In this document: piece after piece, positions 11,174 through 23,454 of the stretch
How positions within the stretch are numbered: the first letter of the stretch is position 1
How the letters are laid out: each line of letters begins with the position of its first letter
NCBI GenBank assembly: GCA_935421135.1
Contig: OW285193.1
Coordinates: 5,574,496-5,638,495, forward strand
Direction of reading: 5' to 3'
Length of the DNA: 64,000 bases
From: Bugulina stolonifera
Lineage: Eukaryota > Bryozoa > Gymnolaemata > Cheilostomatida > Bugulidae
Notes under the pieces: generated by a model
The model's database searches: none
Told to the model about the DNA's origin: nothing
The model's input: the letters and a program-made list of their open reading frames with translations, nothing else
Program-made: the position numbers and the translations under genes

Positions 11174-14100
11174 ATGTCTGCTTCCTCATTGGCTGGAAAA
11201 GTTGTGCTAATAACAGGTAAGGTTGGCCACAAATTCTATGCGCTAAAATGGAGTCAGAGAGCCAATCACTCGTTCAAAGGTTGGATCAGTGTAGCATAAA
11301 TACATGCATGTATTTAACACGTAAGTGGGATGTATTATACAGGTGTTATAATTGTTCACCCTTGAAATTAGACCATTCATTTACGAACTTTTGCGGTTAA
11401 CTTCTCAAAAGTGTAATAGAAAAACTATTAATTCAATTCATGCCTCTACGTCATCTAGAAATCATTTTTTGCACACTTCTTGTGTCTTGTATGAACTTCA
11501 AAACCATGCAGCAGTATAGCAGATTATTATTGAGAATTCAAGTCATCTCAAAGTGGATGACCTGCACCTCTGGATTTCAAGATTTAAAACAGAACTTACA
11601 AACATAACAAACTGATAATTATGCAGAGTATGAGAGAAAAACAAAAAAAGAAATGTTGAGAATTTTGTAGTTATAAAACCCGTGTATCTCTACCAAGTTA
11701 ACAAAGTCCTAGCATTGGATCATTTTCAGATGTCGCTGTTCACTACAAGCTGTTCCGAAAGTAGCTGTATGATCGAGACGTGCCTACCATGCGGCATTCA
11801 CATAGCCATCAGCTTTAATGTTCAGGACTAAACTTTTTTTCTGGAAGCTAGTACTGTATTTTTCACCAACTAACATGCACATCTCATTACCTATGTAACT
11901 GACTCACCGTGTTGTTTTGCAAGCGAACATGAAAATTTGTTTGGTAGTTCAACTTACAGTATGTTTACGAAGTCGCTATGCAACATAGACTACCTTTGGA
12001 AAGCGGTAAATCAGCAGGCCGCCAATTTATCCCCCTAATTATAATAGGGCAGTGGTAAAGACCAGCTTTCGTCAGAGTGTTTGAAGTGGCATAAAATATT
12101 TCGGTTTTTTTTAAGGTAGAACTACATCCATGTAGACAATAGTTGCACTTTGTTTTAAAGCTTCACCTCTACGCTATACAGTTGTTAACCGTACAGCCTA
12201 CAGGTTAATATAAAGCTTTGACCATGAAAGTGAAGAAATATTGTTACATTTAATTTGCTAAGAAGACCAGTGAAGCTCATCCAGTCTCTAGAATTTCAAT
12301 CACACCTGCAGCGTGTTTTTCTCTCAAGGATGTAGACTTGTATACAAATACATATGTATGTTATGAAACGTGTCTTTATATGAGTTGTTATCATACATGT
12401 ACATGTACACGTAGGTGCAAGTTCAGGAATTGGGAGAGCTACTGCTATTCACTTTGCATCTCTTGGTTCTAAACTAGTTCTGTGTGGGAGAAACGAAGCG
12501 GGTCTTCAGGTACGCTTTCAGAGTTGGCAATTCTTAAAATTCTTATAAATATCCGTTGGGTTTGATTCCAGCAAGTGTCTATTTTTATTTTGTTTTAATA
12601 TTCATAATGTAAGCCCAATTTTCCAAACATGGAAATATATTCTACACTTAACATTTTACAAATCATATGTTTAGGCGTGGCTATCTTGCAAAGATTGTGT
12701 CTTTCTCAATTCTTACACGGGCTCTGCCGAGGGTTTTTGCCATTAGTTCATTGTCTGTAGTTGTGGCTTGGGGAAAATACAGCTAACCAATAAAATATAT
12801 AGAAGACAATTTCCCCTGCTTCAGACTTGGCTGAAAAGAGTTTGCTCCGCTTCGACTGCACCTAACTCTTTCTGACTACTTTACATCAGGCTGTTTCTTT
12901 CCAAGTCTATCCAAACTTGAACATCCAAAATTTTTGTGAAAGTAGCTCTTCTTTCCTGCATTTCATAGCCGCTTTTAGTTGCTTAATATAGCAATGTACA
13001 TGTATATTACTAAATCTGCAGCTTACACTATGTAGTTTACCTGGTAGATTCTATTCTGCAGTTCTAGAAACCCCAAGATTGGACTGAGAACCATATTATG
13101 GTTCTCAGTCCAATCTTGGGGTTTCTAGAACTGCAGAATAGAATCTACCAGGTCGGTCAGCCCAGCCCGTTATGTTTAGTGATACCCATCTCTACTCCTT
13201 GGTGCTGTCTCATACAATACCTACATGTGGGTCATTAACCTCGTATCCTCGCTAATATTACTGTATGTAGGAAAGATGCCAAACTCTGCTACACGTGCTG
13301 ATATCGATACTAATTTTAGTAGCCTGCACAGGCATCATGTTAGCTAGTAGTTTGTCATGTCGAACCAAACCAACATTCTGTTTAATTGTAGGAGACAGTA
13401 AGTAAATGTGACGGAGCTGGTGATGTCATCAGTTTAGTTGGAGATGTGACTGTAGAAGCTGACGTTGTAAAGATTATAGAGAGAACAATAGAACATTACA
13501 AACAGTTGGATGTGTTGGTAAGGAAGTGCTGTTGTTGTTAAGAACAGTAATAGTATGCATTATTTTCATAATTTTTTTGGACTACTAATACAGTCTGTTA
13601 GGGCTTTGGCCATTATTTATATACATTGTACATTTTGTAGATTATATTCTTTGTATACATTGCAGTGATATTCTTTAGGCAAAGAATTTAGTTTTTAATT
13701 AAATTCTTTGCCTAAACAGTACATGTATATTCACCCCATGCCCAATGAAGCATCGACCTATTTATAGTTTTGGCTGTTGCAATAGAACATACACATACAT
13801 GTACCTGTACTATGACCATAATTATATTACTAGTATTTCTTTGCCGAAGGTGAACAATGCTGGAACTGGCGGTTTCTCTTCAATACAGAATACCACTTTG
13901 CAGCAATATGATGACATCATGAATACTAACCTAAGAAGTGTTTACCATCTGACTATGCTGGCTGTACCTCATCTTATTGCTACTAAAGGAGCCATTGTGA
14001 ATGTATCGAGTTTATATGCAATAAGACCAGTAAGTAGGAATAGAATTCACTATTAAAGGAGCTATTATAAACTTCCCAAGTATATTGGCAGTTAAAGTCA

Positions 14101-16428
14101 GACGTTACTAGCAATGAATCTCATATTTACTTTGTCAGCTAAAAATCCAACTTCAGACCACAGTCAAGCAGAATAGGAGTCCCCTTAATTTTTTGCTACC
14201 AGGGAGTACTGCCCATCGATGTTTGTGGTCTGATCCCAGAACTGCCTGGCTCTCTACTGAACCAGCTAACTGAGAAGAAAAGTGTCCAGGCACATATTAC
14301 TCATTGCAATGTGATGATAATCCTCTACAGTTGGTTATGTTTGCTTTAGAATCCACATGCCCTGGCATACACCGTATCTAAAGCAGCTCTGGACCAGTTC
14401 ACTAGATGTGTAGCCTTAGATCTGGCATCAAAACAAGTCAGAGTGAACAGCGTTAAGTAAGTAACCCATTTCTTAGACCGGGTGAGATTTATAATTGGGT
14501 GCTCAGTCAGAATGAACTGCATCTACATGTACATGTATATATTGTCATCAAATTTCTGATTCTTATTATGTATATGTATGCTTTAGCCCAGGCGTAGTAC
14601 ACACTAAACTTCTCGATGATAACGTTCCAGCAGACCAAGTGGCCAAGGTACGTAATTCAATGTTAGTTTTTAAATATGTAATTAAACTACTGCTATTTTT
14701 CTGTAGTGAGCAGTTTCTGGAGAATTTACATTTTAATTAGCTGGTTTGATTTCCATTTAGTTGGCTTCAATACCATTTAGTACCGTGGCCGATTTCTGCC
14801 ACACAATGTGAAACTAAATTGCAATTTACATGATACTGAATTCTAAAATGAATGAAATCAAAATTAGATTTACCTGAAATAAAATAAATCATGTGAAACT
14901 AAACTGTTATTTAAATAAAATATGCAGTTCATATGAAACTGAAAGTGAATTCACATGAAACCAAATTGCAATTCACCTGAAATGAAAGTTACGGGTGTTA
15001 CTCATAACAACAAAATGAAACTACATTTAGTACATGAGTGGTGTGACAGGAAACAGTCCGTTATTTTGGTATTTTTAATTGTTTTTTGGTGTTTAATTTA
15101 GATGCAAATAATAAAAGTATAATATGTATTTCATCAACCTACTTGTAGGAAGGCGAATATTAGTAACAACACGCTTTTATGAGAGTATTTACAGTATTTT
15201 TAATAAAAAATAAGTATTTAAATTTACATTTTGGCAGTCTCGAAAAAAATAAGAACATTTCATCAAAAATATTTACAACTTGTTTAAAGTTTTTGAGATT
15301 TAATGATCAATTTTGCTGCAAAATTACAAAATCACTATTAATATTACATTAAAACTATTACAAAATATAGTAAGATAGTTGTACTCTCAAGTCTCGATCT
15401 TATTAGTACTGCTAGAGTATTCCTAACTGCTACATTTTTTCATTTGGTGCTAATTCCTTTATTTTGAGTATTTCAATAATAATGTGAAAATAAAAAATTC
15501 AATAGACTAAATTGATGACATTTGCTATATCAAATTATTAATAATACCAGTAATCTCGAAGACGCAAGTGTATCTCTACGCCAGGGTGGAGGTGCAGTTT
15601 CGTTTTGCCACAATAAGTAACGCCCATAAATTTTGTTTCATGTGAATTGGCACTTTGGTTTCTGGCGTTTTTCTTTTTTGTTTCATGTGAGTTCACTTTC
15701 AGTTTCATATGAACTTCATATTTCATTTAATTTTCAGTTTAGTTTCACATGATTTATTTTATTTCAGGTGAAATTAATTTTTATTTCATTTATTTTAGGA
15801 TTCAGTATCATGTAAATCGCAATTTAGTTTTACACTGTGTGGCAGATATCGGCCACGGTAATTTAGTGTCTTTGCAACTTAAATTTCAGACACAGGACAG
15901 CTTGTTCAAGAATTTTCTGGCTAACTTTTGTCACAGGGTCTCAAATACACCAGACTGGGCCAAAATCAAAATCCTCCCTTTTGTGTCGATAGCCAGAGAT
16001 TGTTTTCTCCGACCAAGCAAAATTCCTTCTGGCCTAGCCAGTTTAGGATTCTCGTTCATGACCCATGTTGGATCAAGAGGTCGTGAAGACACTATTTGAA
16101 TGCATACCTAATAGCGATTATGTATTTATACATGTTTTGATTTTTCATAAACCAGCTTTAAAGTCAAAAAGTCATTTCAGTTCGGAAATGATCGTCAAAG
16201 TTGGAATGTTGTATATGCACTTTGCCTACACCACTTAATAGTGCGATCATATTTATCACTCTGTTGCAGTTCCTAGAGCACACTAAATCCGTTTACCCAA
16301 TGGGTAGAATTGTGGAAGCAGAGGAAGTGGCTAAGGCTATAGCTTTTCTAGCAAGTAGTGATTCAAGTTTCACCACTGGAACACAGTTACCAATAGATGG
16401 TGGCTTCAACTTGGCTTGTCCTCGGTAA
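11174..16428 (+). CDS. SDR-1: classical short-chain dehydrogenase/reductase (group A)
   Basis: Exons 11174-11216, 12415-12509, 13392-13517, 13850-14029, 14350-14456, 14587-14647 and 16270-16428; 771 nt, 256 residues, all GT/AG, no internal stop. NAD(P)-binding TGASSGIG at residues 14-21, GDVT at 63-66, NNAG at 90-93, Asn115, Ser142, Tyr155 and Lys159 (YTVSK) complete the classical SDR tetrad; the C-terminus has TTGTQLPIDGG. Arg40 and no acid at the end of strand beta-2 suggest NADP(H). FabG-like oxidoreductases are the nearest group; substrate unknown. Intron 2 (882 bp) is much longer than in the other copies and holds a 115-bp palindrome; intron 6 holds a 1.08 kb transposon. Probably cytosolic: no signal peptide. 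Start fixed by ATG in all copies just after a conserved acceptor. Confidence 0.93.
13039..13153. repeat. Perfect 115-bp palindrome
   Basis: Arms 13039-13095 and 13097-13153 are perfectly complementary over 57 bp with a single base (T13096) between them. It lies in intron 2 of SDR-1. There is no mismatch in either arm. Confidence 0.95.
13674..13716. repeat. 17-bp perfect inverted repeat
   Basis: TTTAGGCAAAGAATTTA at 13674-13690 and its exact complement at 13700-13716, nine-base loop. It lies in intron 3 of SDR-1. Confidence 0.9.
14781..15860. mobile_element. 1.08 kb long-TIR DNA transposon with 6-bp duplication
   Basis: Inverted repeats of roughly 200 bp (14781-about 14990 and about 15640-15860) begin TACCGTGGCCGAT. 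Perfect direct repeats ATTTAG flank both sides (14775-14780, 15861-15866). The arms are built from spaced variants of catgtgaaact / catatgaaactg, which look like subterminal transposase-binding repeats. The interior (about 650 bp) is AT-rich and noncoding. It sits in intron 6 of SDR-1 and is absent from the other copies. Confidence 0.85.
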
Positions 16429-19237
16429 AGACCGCCAAAGTTTCTCCAATTCAAATGATACGCAATGTATACTAACCACCTGCAGACTCCTACATCTAAT
16501 AAGAGGTCATTGGCGAAAAGCAAAGCATGCTGCATTAAATGACATCTAACAGTGGAGTAAATTTACATTGTACTAAGCAAATATTATAATGATATCTCTG
16601 TGTATCTAATATAAATATAGATTAGATCCTATAATGGCTTCCTGTGTCATAATATGCAATTATTAACATGTATGTAGCTATACTTTATAAAAGTCCTTTC
16701 AGACTGTCGTTTATGCCATCTACTAGCGATGAGCGGATGAGCGGTCAACAGATGAGCGGTCAACAACGGCCAACACGGCCAACACGATAACCACAACTAT
16801 ATTATATAGTGACATGCTCCAGTGAGCGGTAGGGGTCAACAAGTTCAACATGCTGAACTTTTAACCTCATCGCTAAATCTAGCTATACTATACTATAGCT
16901 ATAGTACAGTGCAGTGTTATACATGTATATGTAGTTATAAACACTGCGATTAGTGACTGGTTAAGCGGTCAACTGCAATGTGAAAGCCCTATAACTCTCA
17001 TACATGTAAGTCATGCTGAAATGCCTACAGTGTTTACATGTACATAGTACATATTATTGGTGTATGCCAATACAAGTTCAAGCCAAAATCCACTACCCTC
17101 ATTGCATTTAAATATTGTGTAACAATTTGTCTATAATCGATATACAAGAGTGGGACTAAAGTAGTGTAGTAGTTGTTCATTTGAGATAATCACTGGTTTT
17201 CTGTAGTGGAACTGTCCGACGTTGTCTGTGGGCTGATCGCATACAGCATTGTGAAGCTTCCTTTTTGGGATTGCCGAGATGGCAGTATGTAGCAGGTTCG
17301 GTCACATGCTATATGTAGGCAGAGCCCATGCCGTTGGAGAGTACTGGAGTGTTGGTGGCAGCTGGGGAGTGCTGATGGTTGACGTTTGAGACCAGATCCA
17401 CAACACTTCCACCAGTTGATGGGTTCAAGTGTTAGTTTCATTTTCCTGTAAGGGTGAATAGGATGGCTGCTACTATTTTTTTGTTTATAAATTCAAATTG
17501 CTTAACTTATGCTAAATATTTACATGATCAGGGAAGCTGGCTTGTACTGCTACCATGAGCACAGTGGATGTATATCCACAGAGTCTTCTGGAATACTCTC
17601 TGAGATGCTATAATTAGAATTGTAAGATGGAAATCTTCAAAAAGCAATAATGTTGTATACATTAATTAATTTGGTTTAGAACCTTTACTAATAAAAATAA
17701 ACCAATACTTGCAAACGAGTAGTTTGAAAGAGTAGTTGAGATGTCATATGGTCATTAGTGTGTGTGTATATATGCTAGCATTTAACGGAATGTAGTAAGA
17801 TAACCAGTCATGTGATACCAGTCGGTGGCAACGGTGCAAGGCTGGTTAGTATACTATACTGATACTGCAGCTGAAGATAGAGTATTATCTGGAGTTTAGT
17901 AGGGTACTGATAATACACTTGTGTTATCAACAGATGCCTCTAGACTGACAGCTCAAACTATTTACAGCTTGAATTGTATGTACATGTATAACTTTGGGTA
18001 AGTATACACTACGTGCTCTCTTACCTAGCAAGCTACATGTACATGTATGTGTATACATTTAGCAAGTACATAAATAGTTAAACTGATATCTTGCTTGATC
18101 ATGCATCACTTGTTGATAATAATATTGGTATAACAAAAGTGGTTGCATGTGTATTAGGAGTTGTGTGCTCTCAAGCTAGCATAGGACAACTCTCAATAAA
18201 GAAGAATGATGGTCGATGGTCTAAACAGACAATATTATTTGAAACAATAAAACTATTTTAGAAGCTCAAGAATTTAACATTTTAATGTCTCAGTGCTAAG
18301 CACACAAACGAGTACCTACATGTATAGTATGGACGTGGGAAGGGTTCAAGAGTAGTCTCTTGAACATACTTCCTGTTTACATAAACTGACCAGTTATAGC
18401 CTTGTTGATTATGATGCTTGTACAGTACAATCCATAGATCCGAGTCATTGCTTATAAGATAGAGTTCCCATGAGTAAAATCTATGCTGGTTTAGGACTTT
18501 GAGGTACCCAGTCCAAGAGGACCGAAAGCTGGAAGTATTCTATTCTACTTAAAGGCAACTCCAATGCTTCATGATAGTAGATGTGTCTTTATTGAACTCC
18601 AAGCAACAACTGACTTGATTACAGAAAAATGGTTTCCTTATACAGTTTTACATTTTGGGTAAAAACTTCCGGTAAGGTATGACCGCTACTCAGTCTTAAG
18701 TAATGGGCAAAAATATTATAGAATTGGATAAAGTCAGACCCCTTAGGGTCGGTCATATACAGAAAAAGGCATATAATCTTGCGCATACATTAATTATAAA
18801 AGTGGAACTATATAATAGGCTCTCGGCCTTGTAAAATCATGCATTCAGGTACATTTACAAAGAATAGTGAATATGTTATTTAACAGGTATACAATACAAG
18901 ACAATTTATGTCCAACATAAGATTAATTACGCAACGTACAACAGGTGTATACACGTAATAGGGATGACAGGAATCAATTAGCACATAGTAAGTGTTTGAT
19001 TGGTGAGGGAGGAGGCTTATTAATCATAATGTCAGCATATAAGGCTATCTGTCTCACCATAATATTTTATTGTTTTAGTTTTACCCACATCCTAAGAGGT
19101 GAGTGTAAAAACTGGCATACTCCTTGCATAAACTTACACATCACCATGTACAATGTATATGGAAAGAAATTGGCTAAACCCCTTGTAGCAAGGTGGCCAA
19201 AATAATTATGAGGAATGCCTCATGTGCAATTGACTGT
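16429..19237. other. Intergenic between SDR-1 and SDR-2
   Basis: 16429-16640 is the SDR-1 3' UTR, sharing the block ctctgtgtatctaatataaa with SDR-2. Around 16725-16860 there are short direct repeats (gatgagcggtcaac, cggccaacacggccaacac). 17186-17450 is a diverged repeat also seen at 40720-40990 and, more weakly, in intron 1 of SDR-3, -4 and -5. Nothing recognised in 17460-19230. Confidence 0.5.
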
Positions 19238-20335
19238 TAGGGCCGTAGCAACCAGGGGGAAAGGTGGGCACTTGCCTCCCCCAGACAAGAATACAGAGAT
19301 GTGCAAAATAGTTGGGACGCTGTAATGCAGTAGCTAAATTTCGAGTGCACTTTTAGTTCTGCCATTATATCAGTTGTTGTCCGTCAAAAGGTATAAATAT
19401 ATATATCATTTGAATCCTCTCACCCCAAGGAACCCATTTATACCTATTTCAATTGTATTATCACACCTCCAGTAAAGTTAAAATGCATTATACATTTTGA
19501 GTCAAGTTCTGCATACACGACCAAAAGTCGCCCCATAAGGGATTGATTTATGTCTTAGACCGATTTGTCTGCTAGCAATGGGCTTCAAAAGATTTTCAGA
19601 CTTCACTCTGAGCATAAGATCTTCAATCGTTGCACAATTTTTCGCTCAATCACCTGTAATATTTTTATAAATTGGTTGTAAGCTGCAGTTAAAAGAATCG
19701 CTATTTCATGAAATGACAACACTTCAGGACAAGAAGTTGACCACTCTACTCTTGCATATTGATAAGACGATCAGAGAAAATTCTATTAAATAGTGCATTC
19801 TAAATTCCACTGTGTATAACTTCATCAGAAGGTGAAAGGAAATTGGTACTATGAAAGATTTTAGAGCTGGAATGAAAACTCCCCGTCTTGAAGCATGGCC
19901 GTTAGGAGACACAATGATTTTCCTAATTGCTTACAACAAATTTATGCAAATCTTGCAGAAAAGTAGACAAAAAATTATGCAAAATTTGAATATCTTATGC
20001 TCTGAGTGAAGTCTAAAACTCTTTTGAAGTTCATTGCTAGCAGAGAAATTAGTCTAAGGCATAAATCAATCCCTTAGGGGGCGACTTTTGGTCGCATATA
20101 CAGAACTTGACTCAAAGTGTATAATGCATTGTAACTTCACTGGAGGTCATATAATGCAATTGAAACAGACATAAATGGATTCTTTAGAGTGAAAGGATTC
20201 AAATGATATATATATTTATACCTTTTCATGGACAACAACTGGTATAATGGCAAAACTAAAAGTGTATTCGAAACTTGGCTACCACATTAGAGCGTCCCAA
20301 CTATTTCGCACACCTCTGTAGTTGTTACAGCCCTA
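19238..20335. mobile_element. 1.1 kb element with about 370-bp inverted repeats
   Basis: The left arm (19238-about 19640) and the right arm (about 19980-20335) are inverted copies. They share, for example, the start tagggccgtagcaac / tagggctgtaacaac, and further inside agttgggacgct, gtataaatatatatatcattt and the gccccataaggg / gcgactttt region. There is no coding capacity. A short relative with the same ends lies at 52405-52686. No clear target duplication. Confidence 0.8.
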
Positions 20336-21570
20336 GATTTAGTAAACCTCCAATGCTCATCAGCAAAGATTCCATTGGTAAGGTTGTTGAGCTGGTGTAG
20401 TGGTAATGTTTTCTATTCAATTGGGTGCCTAGAGGCCTAAAGTTTAAACCCCTGCCAGAAATGGTTATTTTCATGGATGCGAAATAATCTAAAATACTTT
20501 GCATAAACTAACGTGATATAGGTGATAATAATGGCAGAAAGAGTGCCGCAGGTTGACTTAGGCACCACAACTGACCCGTCTTATCTCATCTACCTCAACT
20601 GCCCAGTAGTGAAAGAGCAGCTCCACCTTCTGGACAGTCATCTATGGCTCTTGGACGGATGACTCCACTGGGACCACTGGGTGGTTTTACTCGGTCTGTC
20701 CAGGCTGGTAAAACGGGTGAACGGGTACAAATGGAGCTCATTAGGGTTGATCGAGGGATATTAGAGAGAGTAAGCGTAGGAGCTGATCCCTTCAGAAAAA
20801 TTGCAGTATAGACTCGATGAACACCTTTTTGCTGTGCTGGATAAATGTACAGAGGAGTCCGCTAACACTTTGTCACATTTCTTACGTTCCCTGTTTTACC
20901 TTGTTATAGCTTTCTAGTCCTGTAATTGTGTTGTCTACTCATTATGACTTTTTTCTATGTTGTCAATGATGTCTGTTTGGCACCAACACTACGATCAGTA
21001 TAGTCAGTCATTCTGGTCAGCAGCAGGCTCCTGTGATGCAATCCCAGTCTACTGCCAAATATGGTTGCTGTTGAGGTACAAAACACAATGTAAGCAACTA
21101 TTAAGTTCAACCACTAATAGGAAGATAGCTTTAGGTAACGTAGGTGTGTGCTACTGTATTCTACTAGACTAAGCGGTTTCTTATGGGGATAAAACTTATA
21201 GACATCTGACATGTAGCAGTGGTCTCATGATGTGAAAAAGGACCAGCTGGCCCGGCCCAGTTCGGCAGGTTCTCTGGGTTGCCTTGGTCACAACGCTAGA
21301 ACTGATACATAATATCAAAACAGATAGTGGGCATAAACTGTTTGCAAAAGTAATAAATCATACCACATGCTTCATACAAGAACATAATCAACTGCCTACT
21401 AGTAGTAACAACAGCTAGGCATAGGCCCAGCAGCACTAAGTAGATATAGTAGTATGTACATGTAATAGGAGTGTATGGATATAATGTCATGCCAGTCACA
21501 GGCTGCATGAACATGTCCAAGAAATATAGTGTCAGGCTTAAGGTATATAACATTACATCCCTAGCACCCT
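20336..21570. other. Intergenic with tRNA-like repeat; small open frame of unknown status
   Basis: 20385-20460 has gagctggtgtagtggta and a B-box-like aagtttaaacccc, related to the 9310 repeat. At 20532 an ATG opens a 43-codon frame (MAERVPQVDLG...) ending TGA at 20661-20663. It has normal-looking composition, but I recognise no domain or splice partner. Confidence 0.4.
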
Positions 21571-21749
21571 GTCAGAGTACTACCCTGAGCCCACCAAGGA
21601 TCTTACCATTCATCTGTCCTGTCCACCCTTGCTATAAAGAGCACCCCTTAGTAAATTCTGGCTACACTCTTGTTTTCTAAGTTAAAATATGAAAAACCAC
21701 AAGATTGCATAGCTGGTGTCATTTCATTATCATTAATCACTCTCATAAG
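21571..21749 (+). promoter_or_regulatory. SDR-2 upstream region and noncoding exon end
   Basis: Homologous to the SDR-1 upstream block (ccctgtcagagtactaccctgagcc; tctggctacac...tgtttt). It ends in the same donor (cataag|gtaagt; exon end 21749); the matching acceptor is at 23401-23402. The TTATCAGCTGAT motif of SDR-1 and group B is missing here. Confidence 0.5.
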
Positions 21750-22389
21750 GTAAGTGTAGTACTTTGAAAAAAAACTAGGCTTGGATTACTATATACAACT
21801 ATTCAACTACTTAATGCTATTGTAACCAGCATTGTAACTACATTTAGTAGCAAAAATTATTGAGAGGGAAGGCACCTTATTTCAACAGTACAAATTGCAC
21901 TATCGCATTCTGCCTACCAATTTATTCACGATGATGTATACAGTTCAGCAGCAGCTGATATTATAATCTTAACCAGGGGGGTAACTTTCCTGAAAAAGTT
22001 GAGGCGGCCAAAATTGGACTGGCTAACAGTAGCGGTGTGGGAAGGGTGTGTGCGGGATGGGGGCAAAAGGAGGGAGGGGCATTTCCCACTAGAAAGTTTT
22101 TGAAAATTCACACAAAAACAGCCATTTTGATGCATATTTGAGCTATACGTGATGGTACAACAGTACAAAATGTTGCATAGTAATCTGCAAATAGTAAACT
22201 TCAAATTAGTATACTGCAAAATAGGGCTTCTCTGTTTGGCTTGGCCATGACGTACCATTGTAGTCCTTTACATCATTACATGACTTAGACCCAAAAATGT
22301 GCACACATTAATAAGAGGGAAAATAGTGCAAATTTAGTTGATGGATAGAGATGGAGAGTGGTATTCTAGGGTTCGCAAACCCTGAAGAA

Positions 22390-22740
22390 CAATGTTAGAA
22401 GTGGAACAAATGAGGTGGCTGGGCACACTGTGCATGCAATCTTAGGGCATTTCCTATTGTTGAATACAGAATTACACATGCAGTGATCCCATCTTACAGC
22501 GATGAGATTAGTATTGTCATTGTATAGCTAACAAATTGAGTGAATTACTAAAATGAAAAAAATTGTCCCTCAGTGGGATTCGAACTCGTGTCCTTATGCA
22601 TGAAGACCAAGCACTCTGGCAATTACGCTATCAAATCAGCAGTGGCTTCACAGCAAAAATTAGCCATCAATATAATGATACATATACATGTAGTAGCATC
22701 ATTTTCATTAGAGTATGTTTATATCATGTGGGGCACGGTA
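22390..22740 (-). mobile_element. Decayed hAT-like MITE with tRNA-like sequence
   Basis: The left part (tgttagaagtgg...gaggtggctgggcacactgtgc) and the minus-strand tRNA-like part (gattcgaactcgtgtcc...agcactctggcaattacgc) correspond to the better-kept copy at 8725-9047. Ends are too diverged to fix. Confidence 0.5.
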
Positions 22741-22794
22741 GCTATGCCTTCCGATATCAGTTTAATTTTTTCTTTTAACAAAAAGATACGTGGG

Positions 22795-23195
22795 TATATG
22801 TATGTAAGTATAGATACGTAGGTATATGTATGTAAGTAGATACGTAGGTATATGTATGTAAGTAGATACGTAGGTATATGTATGTAAGTAGATACGTAGG
22901 TATATGTATGTAAGTAGATACGTAGGTATATGTACATGTATGTAAGTAGATACGTAGGTATATGTATGTAAGTAGATACATATGTATATGTACATGTATG
23001 TAAGTAGATACGTAGGTATATGTACATGTACATGTATGTAAGTAGATACGTAGGTATATGTATGTAAGTAGATACGCAGGTATATGTACATGTACATGTA
23101 TGTAAGTAGATACGTAGGTATATGTATGTAAGTATATACGTAGGTATATGTATGTAAGTAGACATGTAGGTCTAATATGTATGTAAGCAGATACG
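22795..23195. repeat. Minisatellite, about 22-26 bp unit
   Basis: About 15 units of agatacgtaggtatatgt plus atgtaagt; some units carry one or two extra acatgt. The repeat is open in several frames (giving YLRIYLHTYT-like peptides) only because its unit lacks stops. It lies 260-660 bp upstream of the SDR-2 start codon, inside the intron of its presumed 5' UTR. Confidence 0.95.
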
Positions 23196-23261
23196 TAATA
23201 CTGCACTAGTGCTAGGTGGTTTTGATTTGCACTGAAATCTCTTTTCTGTATTTTCAAAAAA

Positions 23262-23362
23262 ATTATGTGTATTATATGCATTATATGCATTATATGTATT
23301 ATATGTATTATATGTATTATATGTATTATATGTATTATATGTATTATATGTATTATATGTAT
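23262..23362. repeat. 9-bp microsatellite (ATTATATGY)n
   Basis: About ten tandem copies of attatatgt / attatatgc, followed by atatatacatgtacatg. Just upstream of the SDR-2 coding exon 1 acceptor at 23401. Confidence 0.9.
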
Positions 23363-23454
23363 ATATACATGTACATGTTTATTATGCTGTCTGTCACCGT
23401 AGGATAAGCACCTAGCGATTTCTCCAACTCCATCACAAAATTGAAAACGTGGAA

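Noticed and set aside
15538..16099. Frames at 15538-15726 (-) and 15749-16099 (+)
   Set aside because: Mostly inside or across the end of the long-TIR transposon, made of its motif repeats.
20532..20663. Small ORF beginning MAERVPQVDLG as a gene
   Set aside because: Only 43 codons, no domain, no conserved splice signals; mentioned in the intergenic entry only.
22795..23195. CRISPR-like array
   Set aside because: Units are contiguous without unique spacers; eukaryotic minisatellite.
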